This document shows, piece by piece, positions 11,105 to 22,394 of a DNA stretch of 64,000 nucleotides (positions are counted from its first letter, which is position 1; each line of letters begins with the position of its first letter). Source of the stretch: Cordilura impudica (lineage: Eukaryota > Arthropoda > Insecta > Diptera > Scathophagidae); contig OY821518.1 in assembly GCA_963682025.1 (NCBI GenBank), positions 230,745,348-230,809,347 of the forward strand. Direction: 5' to 3'. A model generated the notes under the pieces. The model had not been told where the DNA came from. It made no database searches and was given only the letters and a program-made list of their open reading frames with translations. Both the position numbers and the translations under genes were made by a program.

Positions 11105-11614
11105 CAAAATTTGAGAAGAATCAGTGCAATATTTTTGTTTTTTTTTATAGATTTAAGTGAAAATCGGGAAGCAGCTCTATATAGGGCCTATGACTAAGAG
11201 TTGGCCCAGGGATCATTTTTAGACTACTCATTAATGGATGTAATAAACGCATACAAACCCAATTTGAGTAAGAGCTATATGACAATTCGGATCTTATGGC
11301 AATTTATGTCGATTTAATAGGGGTCATTTGTATGGGGGCTAGGTCTGAACATGGGCCGATTCTCACCAATTTCAATAGCATTCATCCTATGACCAATGAA
11401 AAGCTACATACCAAATTTCATCAAAATATATTCAGATATGCGACCTGCAGTTTGATTACAAAGTTTACATGGACGGACATCGTCAAATCGAATCAGTTAG
11501 TGATTCTGATTCGATCGGTATAATTAAAGATGGGTCTAGGTCAAATATTTTTGGTAGTGACAAACAGCATCACAAAGTCATTATACCCAAACCACATAGT
11601 GGTATATGGTATAA
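11105..11614 (+). mobile_element. Family A element, copy A3 (5'-truncated)
   Basis: It begins abruptly in the middle of the consensus at CAAAATTTGAGAAGAATC, directly after A2, and runs to a good 3' end (CCACATAGTGGTATATGG). The palindrome and first ~250 bp are missing. The GGAC tract is reduced to a single GGACGGAC. Confidence 0.75.
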
Positions 11615-12199
11615 TTATAGTCGGTCTAGACCTATACCCTATACCCTATACCATGCGTTTAGAGACCCTATCTCTCAGGCCCAACTAACTGGATATAGAA
11701 AATAAGCATAAACCAAATTTGAGTGGGATTTTTATTAATATTTTCGGCTGCAGATATGAAAAAGTTCATATCGGATGTTATATCTATATGGGGACTAGAC
11801 CCAAAAATGGACCGATCCTGACCATGTTTGGTAAAGTCTCTTGTATTTTGCAAAACAATATACAAACAAAATTTGAGAGGAATCAGTGCAATATTTTTGT
11901 TTTTTGATAGATTTAAGTGAATATCGGGAAGCAGCTTTATATGGGGCCTATGACTAAGAGTTATCCAATAGGGATCATTTTTGGACTACTGATTAATGGA
12001 TGTAATATATACATACAAACCCAATTTGACTAAGATTTTTATGATAATTTGGATCTTATGGCAATATATGTTGATTTCATAGGGGTCATTTGTATGGGGG
12101 CTAGGTCTGAACATGGACCGATTCTCACCAATTTCAATAGCGTTCATCCCATGGCCGATAAAAGATTAAATACCAAATTTCATCAAAATATATTCATTG
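11612..12199 (+). mobile_element. Family A element, copy A4 (3'-truncated)
   Basis: It follows A3 immediately, starting at TTATAGTCGGTCTAGACC. The second arm of the palindrome is replaced by a duplicated CTATACCCTATACC. The sequence ends near 12,199, before the GGAC tract and the 3' hairpin. Non-coding. Confidence 0.7.
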
Positions 12200-12244
12200 A
12201 TTTTCATTGATTGATTTCTCATTAAATACTAATCTAATTAAAAA

Positions 12245-13052
12245 CAAGTAAGAAAATTATAGTCGGTCTAGACCGACTATACGATACCCTATACCATGCG
12301 TTTAGAAACCCTATCCCTTAGGCCCAACTAACTGGACATTGAAAATAAGCAGAAACCAAATTTGAGTGGGATTTTTATTAATTTTTTTGGCTGCAGATAT
12401 GAAAAAGTTCATATCGGATGCTATATCTATAAAGGGACTAGGTCCAAAAATGGACCGATCCTGATCATGTTTGGTAAAGTCTCTTGTATTTTGCAAAAAT
12501 ATGTAGAAACAAAATTTGAGAAGAATCAGTGCAATATTTTTGTTTTTAAATAGATTTAAGTGAAGATCGGGAAGCAGCTCCATATGGGGTCAAAGGGATC
12601 ATTTTTGGACTACTCATTAGTGGATGTAATGAACGCATACAAACCCAATTTGAGTAAGATCTATATGACAATTTGGATCTTATGGCAATTTATGTCGATT
12701 TCATATGGGTAATTTGTATGGGGGCTAGGTCTGAACATGGACCGATTCTCACCAATTTCAATAGCGTTCATCCCATGGCCGACAAAAGCTTATATACCAA
12801 ATTTCATCAAAATATATTCATATTTGCGACCTGCAGTTTGATTACAAGCTTTACATGGACACACAGACGGACGGACGGACGGACGGACGGACGGACGGAC
12901 GGACGGACGGACGGACATTGTTAAATCAACTCAGAAAGTGATTCTGATTCGATCGGTATAATTAAAGATGGGTCTAGGTCAAATATTTTTGGTTGTTACA
13001 AACAGCAGCACAAAGTCATTATACCCAAACCACATAGTGGTATAGGGTATAA
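12245..13052 (+). mobile_element. Family A element, copy A5 (complete)
   Basis: This is a complete copy from CAAGTAAG to GGGTATAA. It carries the longest GGAC tract in the window (about 12,866-12,916, roughly 12-13 repeats). Its 3' end abuts the 5' end of A6 with no spacer, which gives an exact head-to-tail junction at 13,052/13,053. Confidence 0.85.
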
Positions 13053-13798
13053 CAAGTAAGAAAATTATAGTCGGTCTAGACCGACTATACGATACCCTAT
13101 ACCATGCGTTTAGAAACCCTATCTCTTAGGCCCAACTAACTGGACATAGAAAATAAGCAAAAACCAAATTTGAGTGGGATTTTTATTAATATTTTCGGCT
13201 GCAGATATGAAAAAGTTCATATCGGATGTTATATCCATATGGGGACTAGGTCCAAAAATGGACCGATCCTGATCATGTTTGGTAAAGTCTCTCGTATTTT
13301 GGAAAAATATATACAAACAAAATTTGAGAAGAATCAGTGCAATATTTTTTTTTTAATAGATTTAAGTGAAGATCGGGAAGCAGCTCTATATGGGGTCAAA
13401 GGGATCATTTTTGGACTACTCATTAAAGGATGTAATGAACGCATACAAACCCAATTTGAGTAAGATCTATATGACAATTTGGATCTTATGGCAATATATG
13501 TCGATTTCATTTGGGTAATTTGTATGGGGGCTAGGTCTGAACATGGACCGATCCTCACCAATTTCAATAGCGTTCGTCAAAATATATTCATATTTGTGAC
13601 CTGCAGTTTGATTACAAGCTTTACATGGACGCACAGACGGACGGACGGACGGACGGACGGACATCGTTAAATCGAATCAGATAGTGACTCTAATTCGATC
13701 GGTATAATAAAAGATGGGTCTAGGTCAAATATTTTTGGTAGTTACAAACAGCAGCACAAAGTCATTATACCCAAACCACATAGTGGTATAGGGTATAA
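13053..13798 (+). mobile_element. Family A element, copy A6 (complete)
   Basis: This copy is complete and very similar to A5, with a GGAC tract at about 13,637-13,661. It lacks a stretch of about 40 bp near 13,575 that the other copies have. The close similarity of A5 and A6 and their exact abutment suggest recent tandem amplification. Confidence 0.85.
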
Positions 13799-14375
13799 AG
13801 AATAAGTAATATAAGCAGGAAAGCTTGAAAAGAATGCATGAATAGTTATTATTTTATTCTTTAAATAATATTCAACAGCATCAAAAAAAAATGAACATTT
13901 TTATATGCAAATATTAGTAGAAACCTTCAGAAAATAAATAAATATAAAAAATGTTTATGGAGAACTGGTCAAAAACAACCAAGAAAAATTAAATCTATTT
14001 AATAACTATTTTGTACAAATACCAATAACTTAAAAAACAACAAATTGTGTCATTTCCTTGTGATACATGTAATGGACCGATAACATTAAGTCCATGTTAA
14101 CAGACATTTGTTTTCGTTTATACTTATGATATAGAAATTGTTGATATTATATCCAAACTGGACTAAACTAAAACCTCTGGTCATGATGAAAATGCTTTTT
14201 AAGTGCAAATTATTTTATTCGAAACTTAAAAACAACAAAACATTAATTTTAAATTCATATCATATAATGGGAACACAAATAATACAAATGAAAATTATTC
14301 TTCGATAGGTGATCTGGCATATGTATATGTATACAATTTTTTTTTTAACCTCTCAAGAGGTTTTGTACACCTATT
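13799..14375. other. AT-rich interval, nothing recognised
   Basis: No coding region, terminal repeat or RNA gene was recognised. The next transposase remnant begins at about 14,380. Confidence 0.4.
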
Positions 14376-14379
14376 CTGA

Positions 14380-14885
14380 TCAATTTTTACCGCTTTTATC
14401 TAATATTTAATTTGTTTCTTGTCATTGTTAGCTAATTTGGACATTTCTAACAACATCCGCTCGACTTGTGCAAGTACTTATCAATAGGACGAAGCTCCGG
14501 GCAATTTGGGGATTACATTGCTTTAGGATATATGTAATATTATTTGTTTTAAACCACTCTAATGTCCGATTAGCATAATGCATAGTAATAATGGAGGTAC
14601 TATGTGTTGTTTATAAAGAAGTAATACACGTTTGTGTAAATATTTTTGTATCTACAAATTAGTGTTTCAAGATCCACATATGACGAATGGTTTTGTGCAT
14701 ATGGCCTGCCATAGTAAAAATTTTTTAGAAAATTTGTCCGTCTTTTTATACTTAAATATTTTCTTCACACCATATCTGAATACGAGGAATTTGTTTAAAG
14801 TCACACTTGATAAATGTTTCGTCATCTATTAGAATACAGCCTTTAAAATGTCCGAATGACAATTTTTTTTAACTGTAATACGTCT
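14380..14885 (-). pseudogene. Tc1/Tc3-like transposase remnant
   Basis: The minus strand read in pieces gives DDETFIKCDFKQIPR (first catalytic Asp region), a MAGHMHKTI-like block, and TLEWFKTNN followed by a PKxCNPPN-like stretch in Tc3 order. Many stops and frameshifts separate the pieces, so no ORF of useful length remains. The motif order and spacing support a Tc3-type element in advanced decay. No terminal repeats were found. Confidence 0.55.
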
Positions 14886-15176
14886 TTGGAATATTATTCC
14901 TGCAACAATTAAAGAAACCAGCAACGTGTTAGAATTTTAAAAAGAAATGTTTCAATAGAATATGTTTTATTAGAATAGATTATTATTTATTCATAAATTG
15001 TTAGCTATATTATGTTTATATTATAACACCGTAAGATGTCTACTTTTAAAGACAAATGTTTTGTTTAGAAGTTAAAAAATGAAACATATAAATAAATAAA
15101 TAAACCGGGAGCACTACTTACTAAATTGTAAACACATATAGTTTTTTTTTTTGTGAATAAATAAATAAATAAATAA
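14886..15176. other. AT-rich interval with AAAT runs
   Basis: There are short AAAT/AAATA runs at about 15,088-15,102 and 15,156-15,174, the second immediately before copy A7. They could be LINE tails, but no coding remnant precedes them. Nothing else was recognised. Confidence 0.35.
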
Positions 15177-15394
15177 CAAGTAAGAAAATTATAGTCGGTC
15201 TTGACCGACTATACTATACCCTATACCATGGTTTAGAGACCCTAACTCTTCGGTTCGACTAATTGCATGTAGAAAATAAGCATAAACCAAATTTGAGTGG
15301 CATTTTTATTAATTTTTTTGGCTGCAGATATGAAAAAGTTCATATCGGGTGCTATATTTATATGGGGACTAGGATGAAAATTTTGTGCTCTAAC

Positions 15395-16023
15395 AGATCT
15401 TCGATTCGATGGTTCGCCCAATACTAAACCACTGGATTGAAGAGTACTTAAATGATGATATAACCGCCGATGATTGGACAATTTCTTTTAAAACTAACGT
15501 CAAGGCAAAATTGGAAAGTCGCTTTAATTTGAAGATCTCAGCAGATGTAACAACAAGAATGTTGGCATCATTTTTCAATCCTCGTTATAAAGATATGGAG
15601 CATGAAACCCTTTCTAATCAATCCCAAATCGAAAAAGAAGTGAAGGAGCTTTTGTATAAAGAAGAAGAATTAGCAACAGAATATACAACATTTCAGCCTT
15701 CTAAAATATGCGCTATCGACAAATTTTTAAAACGAACGCAGAGCACAAATGACAATCTTCACATCGAGTGGTCGAGATATCAACGTGAAAGACAATTCGA
15801 GTGGAAAGACTGTCCACTGAAATGGTGGCAGGATCGTGAAGAAAAGTACCCGAACATATCACGAATGGCCAAGAGATACCTTTGTATCCCAGCAACTTCA
15901 GCAGAATCAGGGCGGTGCTTTTCTACAGCTGGTAATGCAGTCACTGCTAAAAGAAGTTCGCTGAAACCATCAAATGTTAACACTTTAGTTTTTCTCAGTC
16001 ATAACAAAGATTTTTTAATGTAA
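15395..16023 (+). pseudogene. hAT transposase, C-terminal third (ZBED/Ac type)
   Basis: An open frame of about 205 codons encodes FFNPRYKDME near residue 55 and, in the last 70 residues, the hAT dimerisation domain: CPLKWWQDRE, then YPNISRMAKRYLCIPATS, the SAESGRCFSTAG block and NVNTLVFLSHN. This domain mediates transposase oligomerisation. A complete hAT transposase is about 600 residues, so the BED zinc finger and most of the catalytic core are missing. The frame is open to its natural stop at 16,021-16,023, so truncation was more recent than heavy mutation. Confidence 0.85.
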
Positions 16024-16189
16024 AGTATATAGAAGTCCTTAATTCAATGTTATTAATTAAATGATACTGTACTTTAAAAATTATTTATAATTATTTTTCA
16101 AAATTCATTGTTAAAAAGTTATTAGTTTTTATGTACTTAAATAAAATGAAATATTCACTAAAATAAATATAATAACTTATTTCAAACTT

Positions 16190-18245
16190 GAAAGAAGAGT
16201 ATATTTGCGCACACTGTATGTAAGTGGCTGAATTTTTTCGAGTAGTAGTTTGCCGCCTCCAAAATTTTCCTTGGAATAGTTTGAAATTTGAAGGATGCAA
16301 TGTCCTCAAACTTCAAAACATATAAAGATTTCGCTGAAGGATTTGGCTGATTTTTTTCGAGTAGTATTTCGGCAACAGCACAATTATTGCCATAATTCTT
16401 TGAAATTTTAAGGACGTTATGTCCTCTTATATGCTACTTTAGAATTTATAAATTTGTAGAAAGTGTTCCTTGAATATTTTTTGAAAAATGATTTTTTTTT
16501 TTTAATTACTGATCTTTCACCTTTCACCCGAGTGTTTCAATATTTTAGAAAAATAATGTGTTGATATAATGGACTACAATTTGTATTCATTTTTACCATA
16601 TACTTTTGAAAAATTTTTTGTAAATCGATGTCAAACTTCCATGAAGTGAATGTTTTCATACATTTGTATGGAAAGTGGTCGAGCTTCTTCGAGTAGTAGT
16701 TTGTCCACCCCATAATTATTGTGGGAAAGATTTGAAATTTAAAAGAAATACTCTCCTTATATTTCTAAATCTAAAAAATATAACTTTTGGCTATGTCATT
16801 ATAAAAAATTTTCTGTAAAATTATATCAAACAAGAAATAAGAGCAAATTTTCACACTTTTGTATGGGAAGAGTCTGATCTTTTTCGAGTAGTAGTTTGTC
16901 CGAGCCATAATTTTGGCCAGATTACTTTGAAATTTCGTGTACGTAATGTAGTCGTATTTTAAACATTAAAAAGCTTAAATTTGCACCATGTGTGCCTTAA
17001 ATATTTTATGTAAATCGATGTCAAACTTGCATGAAGTGAATTTTTTCATATATTTGTATGGAAAGTGGTCGAGCTTTATCGAGTAGTAGTTCGCCAACAG
17101 CACAATTATTGTCGGAATACTTTGAAATTTAAGGAAGGTTATCTTGATATATTTGCAACTACAAACAGTAAAAATTTTAGCAAGTCCTGATGGAATTTTT
17201 TTTTAAAGTTACATCAAACTTAAAAAAAGATCAAATTTGCACAAATTTGTATAGAAAGTGGTTGATCTTTTTCGAGTAGTTGTTCGCCCAGAGCTCAATT
17301 TTAATCGGAATGACTTAATTTTTTAAATGAATCATCTGTGAATAAGGTCAATTACGGGCAGTAAAAAGAGAAAAAAATTTTTTTTTTTTTGGAAAAATTT
17401 ATTTTTTATTTTTTGTTTTTCGTCGAGTAGTAGTCCTCCAAGCTTCAATTTTTGGCGGAATGCTTTGAAACTTGAAGAAAGTGTTCTCTTTGTATATACA
17501 GCTCTAAAGAATGTAATTTTTTATTACGTCGTTGTGGAAAATTTTCTGGAAAATATCATCAAACTTCAAATAAGAGCATATTTTCACGCATTTGTATAGA
17601 AAGTGGCCGATATCAGTCGAGTAGTGGTATACCGACGCCACAATTTTGGTCGGAATGGCTAAAAATTTTTTATGAGTAATCTCTGAATATAGTCAATTAC
17701 AGACAGTGAAAAAATTAAAAAAAATTTTTTTATTAAAAAAATTAAAAAAATTTTTTTTATTTTTTTACACTTTTTTGCAAAATTTCCGTTCTTTTTCGAG
17801 TAGTTGCTCCCACACGCCAACATTTTTGTCCAAATGCTTTGAAATTTTGAAAACATATCCTCTACATATATTCAGATTAAAATACTGAAAGTTTTTTCCA
17901 ACTGTTCTTGAAAATTTTTTTTGTAAATATGCATCAAACATATACGAAGAACATTATTTCCATACATATGGATGGAACGTGGATGATCTCTTTCGAGTAG
18001 TACTTAGCCCACTCCACAGTTTTTATCAGAGTGCTTCAATATTTCAGGAGACTAATCTACCAATATAACTGACTTCAAAATACGTAAAATCATACCATGT
18101 CTTTTTGGAAATTTTTTCTTAAATGACGTTAAACATCTATGAAGTTAATATTTTCATACATTTGTATGGAAAGTCGTCGATCTTTTTCGAGTAGTAGTTT
18201 GCCCACGCCAGTGGGACACTCCGATTCAAGTGAAATTTAACGATG
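16190..18245 (+). repeat. Tandem array of ~200-bp units carrying CGAGTAGTAGT
   Basis: About eleven divergent units follow the hAT stop codon. Each contains a core like TTTGTATGGAAAGTGG, then TTTTTCGAGTAGTAGTTTGC, a CACAATTTTGG-like stretch and GCTTTGAAATTT. The CGAGTAGTAG cores lie near 16,238, 16,358, 16,688, 16,881, 17,080, 17,271, 17,424, 17,618, 17,798, 17,993 and 18,188, so the period is mostly 190-210 bp (one longer gap). The core resembles the CTCGAGTAG motif of the hAT terminus at 18,330-18,406, so the array may be an expanded set of transposase-binding subterminal repeats. Confidence 0.75.
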
Positions 18246-18325
18246 ATATTTCTGGTATCTATACGATTCTAAAAAGTATACATACCTATATTTAACTTTT
18301 TACATGCTTTCAAACATGAAAAATG

Positions 18326-18406
18326 CTAATTTTTACTACTCGAGCTACTCGTTGAGCTCGAGTAGCTCATCAATTACTCGAGCAGCTCGAGTAATGGGAA
18401 GCCCTG
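18326..18406 (-). mobile_element. hAT terminal inverted repeat (one end)
   Basis: Read on the minus strand from 18,406 it begins CAGGGCTTCCCATTACTCGA and continues with repeated CTCGAG/CGAGTAG motifs. CAGGG is a usual hAT terminus. The partner TIR at the transposase 5' side is missing, and no 8-bp target duplication can be tested. Confidence 0.6.
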
Positions 18407-18436
18407 TCCCAAACCACATAGTGGTAAAGGGTATAA

Positions 18437-19135
18437 AAACTATCAAACAGAGCGTAAAAAAGCATTTATATTATATATTTGCAATTTAAAAATAATCATC
18501 ACATGATTGAACACAACAATTAAATTAAAGTCGTGACAATTCTCAAATCCGAGAACTACTTAACCTCATCAAATTTATCAGTCTAATAAATATCAACTAC
18601 ACAACAATTTTGAATGAAACAAGAAAAAAAAAACTTAACATTGAAAACTTATTTTTATAATTAAAACACACATGATGACGATATTTTGTTTTTATTTTAT
18701 TATTTTAATTCACACTATAAAAACAAAGACTCTTAAAAATTATTTTTATTGACTTTTTATGAAATTAACAAATAATCTAATTTTACCGCATACTCATATT
18801 TGAGAAAAAACCACAAACACATTCACATGAATGTTAATGTGTGCATGTGCTATAAATATACAGGCACAAGCAAATCTTGAAATTCTAATTGTCAACATTA
18901 TACAAGTGGTACACTTGACCCTCACTAAGCAGATTCTTGACAAACAATACAAAAAAGAAAACTTCAAAAGCATTAATGCTCTTCAACCCACACGTCTTTG
19001 TAAATGATTTACATGTTTTTCTTTGTTAATATACTTGTAACTTGTCATCATTTTAATATTCCATTATGTTTTATTAAATTTTAGTAATTTTTAACTACAT
19101 TATTGAAATTTCTTTAGCAAGTCAAAGTGAAAAAA
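18437..19135. other. AT-rich interval, nothing recognised
   Basis: No coding region or recognisable repeat was found in these 0.7 kb. Confidence 0.4.
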
Positions 19136-19139
19136 ATAA

Positions 19140-19745
19140 ATATGAAAGTAATGATTGGTCTAGACTATCTTTATCAATACCCATTATATACCAGTAGTCT
19201 CGAAATATAGTCGTTGGTTCAACTGTACTGGATGGCATTAACTCAATTTGCTTGTAGATCATATCGGATAATGACTATATTTAGTAAAGTTAATTATAAT
19301 TCTCAAAAATATAAATCAACCAAATATCAGTAAAATCAATATCACTTTTTTATGGGAACTCAGAAAGGTGTTTCTGTGTTGGTCACTATGCCTATTACAG
19401 AGTGTTATTGTATGATGATGAACAAAATTAATCTTAAACCCCTTATACACTAAAATAACATTAACGTTATGTGTCTCTATATAGAAAAAAAAGCACATAC
19501 CAAATTTGAGTGGCATTGATATTAACTTTTTATGCCTGCAGATATGAAAAAGTTCATATCGGATGTGGACCGCTCGTGACCATATTTGTTAAAAGTACTT
19601 ATTTTTTGGAAAAAAAAAATATCCAACCCAAAGATAAATATATTTAAGTGATGATCAGGCGCCAGCTTTATATGGGGACTATAATTAAGAATTGTCCCAC
19701 AGGATTTATTTTTGGACACTATGTGTAATGGAAGAAAATATTTTA
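19140..19745 (+). mobile_element. Family A element, copy A8 (diverged, incomplete)
   Basis: It keeps the order of family A: a GGTCTAGAC palindrome relic at about 19,157, CATACCAAATTTGAGTGGCA at about 19,496, GCAGATATGAAAAAGTTCAT at about 19,538, and a GGGACTA...TTTGGAC block near 19,675-19,715. It lacks the GGAC tract and 3' end. It is far more diverged than A5/A6, so the family has been present for a long time. Confidence 0.6.
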
Positions 19746-19789
19746 TTACCTTACAATATTAACTCTCATAATGATGAAACTGTTGCTAG

Positions 19790-21355
19790 TTTTTTTCTTT
19801 TTCAGAAATTCAATCAGGTTAACGACCTAAAAAATTAGATTGGCACAACGTTTGTTTTGTTCTTTATATTTAATGATATTAGATCGTCTTGTGATTTGTG
19901 TCTCAGGCCAATTTCAAGAAATACCATTCACCATAAATCAGTTGTGATATCCTTTGAATTTTATACTTTTGAAAAAGATCTGCTATCATCATATAATCAT
20001 TTATTATATCAAAGGGAAATTATTTAGCGATAAATGATTTTTTAAATTCTGTGGATTGGTCACTAATATCATATTGTAATGACCCTGAAAAGATGTGTCA
20101 GTTTTTATTGGTAAAAATTAATTTTCGGTGAGGTTAGCGATACCTTTAATGAGACAGTCTTTAAGTAATAAGTCCCCTTGGTTTAATAGGAGACTGATTA
20201 ACTTTAAGAATGTAAAGAGTTAGTCTTTTAAAAAATATAAAAAGCCTTTTTTAAATAGTTCAAAAAATTGCTGTGTTGTGCCAATTTTTAAATCCGATGA
20301 TAAGCCAATGTCATCAATAACAAAACAATGTACTATGGCAAATATTTTTGATAGAATTCTAACAGTTAAACTTTATGAATACGTATCAGTTTAAAGGCCC
20401 GTATGCAGCTTGCTAAAGAATCAAAAACTTCATATAAAAAACGCTTCAGAAATGCTTAAGTAATTTTTCTGTCAAAAAATTTCTGTTGATAGTCTGCAGC
20501 TTTTTAAAAAAGTAGTATTGTTTTTACTACTTTTTTTTGACGTAAATTAAGTTAGGCAACCCAGGCTTTGAGCAGGAATATCAAATTTTTCGTTCTTTCT
20601 GAACGGAATTTTGACAGGAGAGGTAAGCATAAACAAAATGTAATATGCTAAAAAAAAATAAAAGTTATTTTTCAGTTGCAAACATGGAAAAAAACGAACA
20701 AAATTCGGCAAAGAAAAACAAGAAGCGGATGGGTAATTTTGATACTGAGCTTAAAAAGCGTTTAGCAGGCCAAGTAAAGCAGAACCGAAGAATTGATTTG
20801 TTTTCAATTTCACAATTCTTAATAATTGACAGAAAACAGCTGATTGCTAGCGTTGCACTGAAAGGTACTTTTGTGCTTTTTTTTCTTTAAGAAATATATG
20901 AAAATTTTCTGTTAAGATTCCTTAACAAGCTGCGTACAGCTCTTAACAACATGGACTTTTCTCAGTTCGATCTGCTTGCACACATTTGGCTGTATTGACA
21001 AATCGGATTGTAGTTTATATGGAAACGAAAATGCAATTAGATGTAATTTACACTGATTTTGGAAAAGCATTTGACAGTGTCAATCATTCAATCTTATTGT
21101 CTAAACTTCAAATATATGGTATAAATGGTGAATTATACCAGTTATGAAATAAATGCTTTCTCAGGTATTCCACAAGGTACTTAGTTGGGCCCATTACTAG
21201 TTTTAATCTTTAGTAATGATTTGCCAAACTGCCTAAAGTTTTTTAAACCTTTATTGTTTGCGGATGATTTTAAAGTTTGTGCTGATGTTTCTAATTTATC
21301 ATTGCAACTATGATTCAAAATTATTTAATAGCACTGGATAATTGCTGTGTTTTAA
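19790..21355 (+). pseudogene. Second decayed LINE (RT remnants)
   Basis: RT pieces are visible in several frames. VIYTDFGKAFDSVNHSILL lies at about 21,041-21,097, then SGIPQGT...LGPLL at about 21,162-21,200 and LLFADDFKVCAD at about 21,252-21,290 (the catalytic box as FADD). Upstream, 19,800-20,390 contains shorter relics. A 547-bp MITE at 20,396-20,942 splits the coding sequence. Removing it joins YEYVSV to a QHGFF-type motif that precedes the palm domain in these LINEs. Internal stops are common. It ends near 21,355, beside a Helitron-like terminus. Confidence 0.65.
20396..20942. mobile_element. MITE with TTAA (or TAA) target duplication
   Basis: A 547-bp element interrupts the LINE. Its ends are imperfect inverted repeats: left AGGCCCGTATGCAGCTTGCT, right (reverse complement) GAGCTGTACGCAGCTTGTTA. 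It is flanked by TTAA at 20,392-20,395 and 20,943-20,946. TTAA would suggest piggyBac. If the duplication is only TAA or TTA, PIF/Harbinger fits equally well, and the AGGCCCG-like start favours Harbinger. A frame at about 20,684-20,890 gives a Lys-rich peptide (MEKNEQNSAKKNKKRMG then FDTELKKRLAG), possibly a relic of a DNA-binding accessory protein. Confidence 0.65.
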
Positions 21356-21369
21356 ATAAACTGGTTTTT

Positions 21370-21598
21370 ATACCCTACTAGCTAACCCGGCAAACTTTGT
21401 TTTGCCATATAACTTATTTCTAGTGAATATTTTTGTAGTTAATAAAAAATAAAAAATATGAATGGGTGGGATCGCCGATGAAAACAAAAAAAAAAAAAAA
21501 ACACCAACCAAATATTTTGTCAATACAACGTATTTCTTTAACGTAACGAACATATTCATTGTTAGATCTTCCAAAGTAAAACATAAATTAAAGTAAAA
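21370..21598 (+). repeat. Helitron-like terminal fragment
   Basis: It begins CTACTAGCTAACCCGGCAAA and continues CTTTGTTTTGCC. Related starts occur at 59,668 (CTAACTGACCCGGTCCGCGT) and 62,701 (CTAGATGAAACCCGGTGTGC). The 59.7-kb copy sits beside a Helitron helicase, so these are probably ends of one Helitron group. No coding region is seen in this copy. Confidence 0.45.
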
Positions 21599-22352
21599 CA
21601 AGTAAGAAAATTATAGTCGGTCTAGACCGACTTGTGATACCCTATACCATGCGTTTAGAGACCCAATCTCATAGACCCAACTAACTGGACATAGAAAATA
21701 AGCATAAACCAAATTTGAGTGTGATTTTTATTAATTTTTTTGGCTGCAGATATGAAAAAAATCATACCGGATGCTATATCTATATGGGGACTAGGCCCAA
21801 AAATGGACCGATCCTGACTATATTTTGTAAAGTCTCTTGTATTTCGCAAAAATATATACAAACAAAATTTGAGAAGAATCAGTGCAATATTTTTGTTTTT
21901 TGATAGATTTAAGTGAAGATCGGGAAGCAGCTCTATATGGGGCTTATGACTAAGAGTTGTCCCATAGGGATCATTTTTGGACTACTCATTAAGGGATGTA
22001 ATAAACGCATACAAACCCAATTTGAGTAAGATCTATATGACAATTTGGATCTTATGGCAATTTATGTCGATTTCATAGGGGTCATTTGTATGGGGGCTAG
22101 GTCTGAACATGGACCGATTCTCACCAATTTCAATAGCGTTCATCAAAATATATTCATATTTGCGACCTGCAGTTTGATTACAAGGCTTACATGGATACAC
22201 AGGTGCACGGCCGGACATCGTTAAGTCGAATCAGTTAGTGATTCTGATTCGATCGGTATAATAAAAGATGGGTCTAGGTCAAATATTTTTGGTAGTTACA
22301 AACAGCAGCACAAAGTCATTATACCCAAACCACATAGTGATATAGGGTATAA
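21599..22352 (+). mobile_element. Family A element, copy A9
   Basis: This is a full-length copy (CAAGTAAG to GGGTATAA, 754 bp). The second palindrome arm is shortened (GACCGACTTGTGATACCC). The GGAC tract has collapsed to GCACGGCCGGAC, and the stretch near 22,145 that A6 also lacks is missing. Non-coding. Confidence 0.8.
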
Positions 22353-22394
22353 AAAGTAATATATTTTTTATTCTAAAGTATGAAAGTTAAACAA

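Larger units (their letters stand above)
15177..18436 (+). mobile_element. Composite family A element (A7) enclosing a hAT 3' half
   Basis: The first ~205 bp (15,177-15,380) are a normal family A 5' end, including CAAGTAAG and the palindrome (one substitution: TAGTCGGTCTTGACCGACTA). The last ~30 bp (18,407-18,436) are a normal family A 3' end, including CCACATAGTGG. Between them lie a hAT transposase C-terminus, a 2-kb tandem array and a hAT-type terminus. The middle of family A and the 5' half of the hAT are both absent. This could be a hAT insertion followed by deletion, or sequence capture by a Helitron-like element. Confidence 0.65.

Noticed and set aside
16190..18245. CRISPR-like array
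   Set aside because: Units are ~200 bp and diverged throughout, lie in eukaryotic transposon DNA, and have no short identical repeats with unique spacers and no cas genes.
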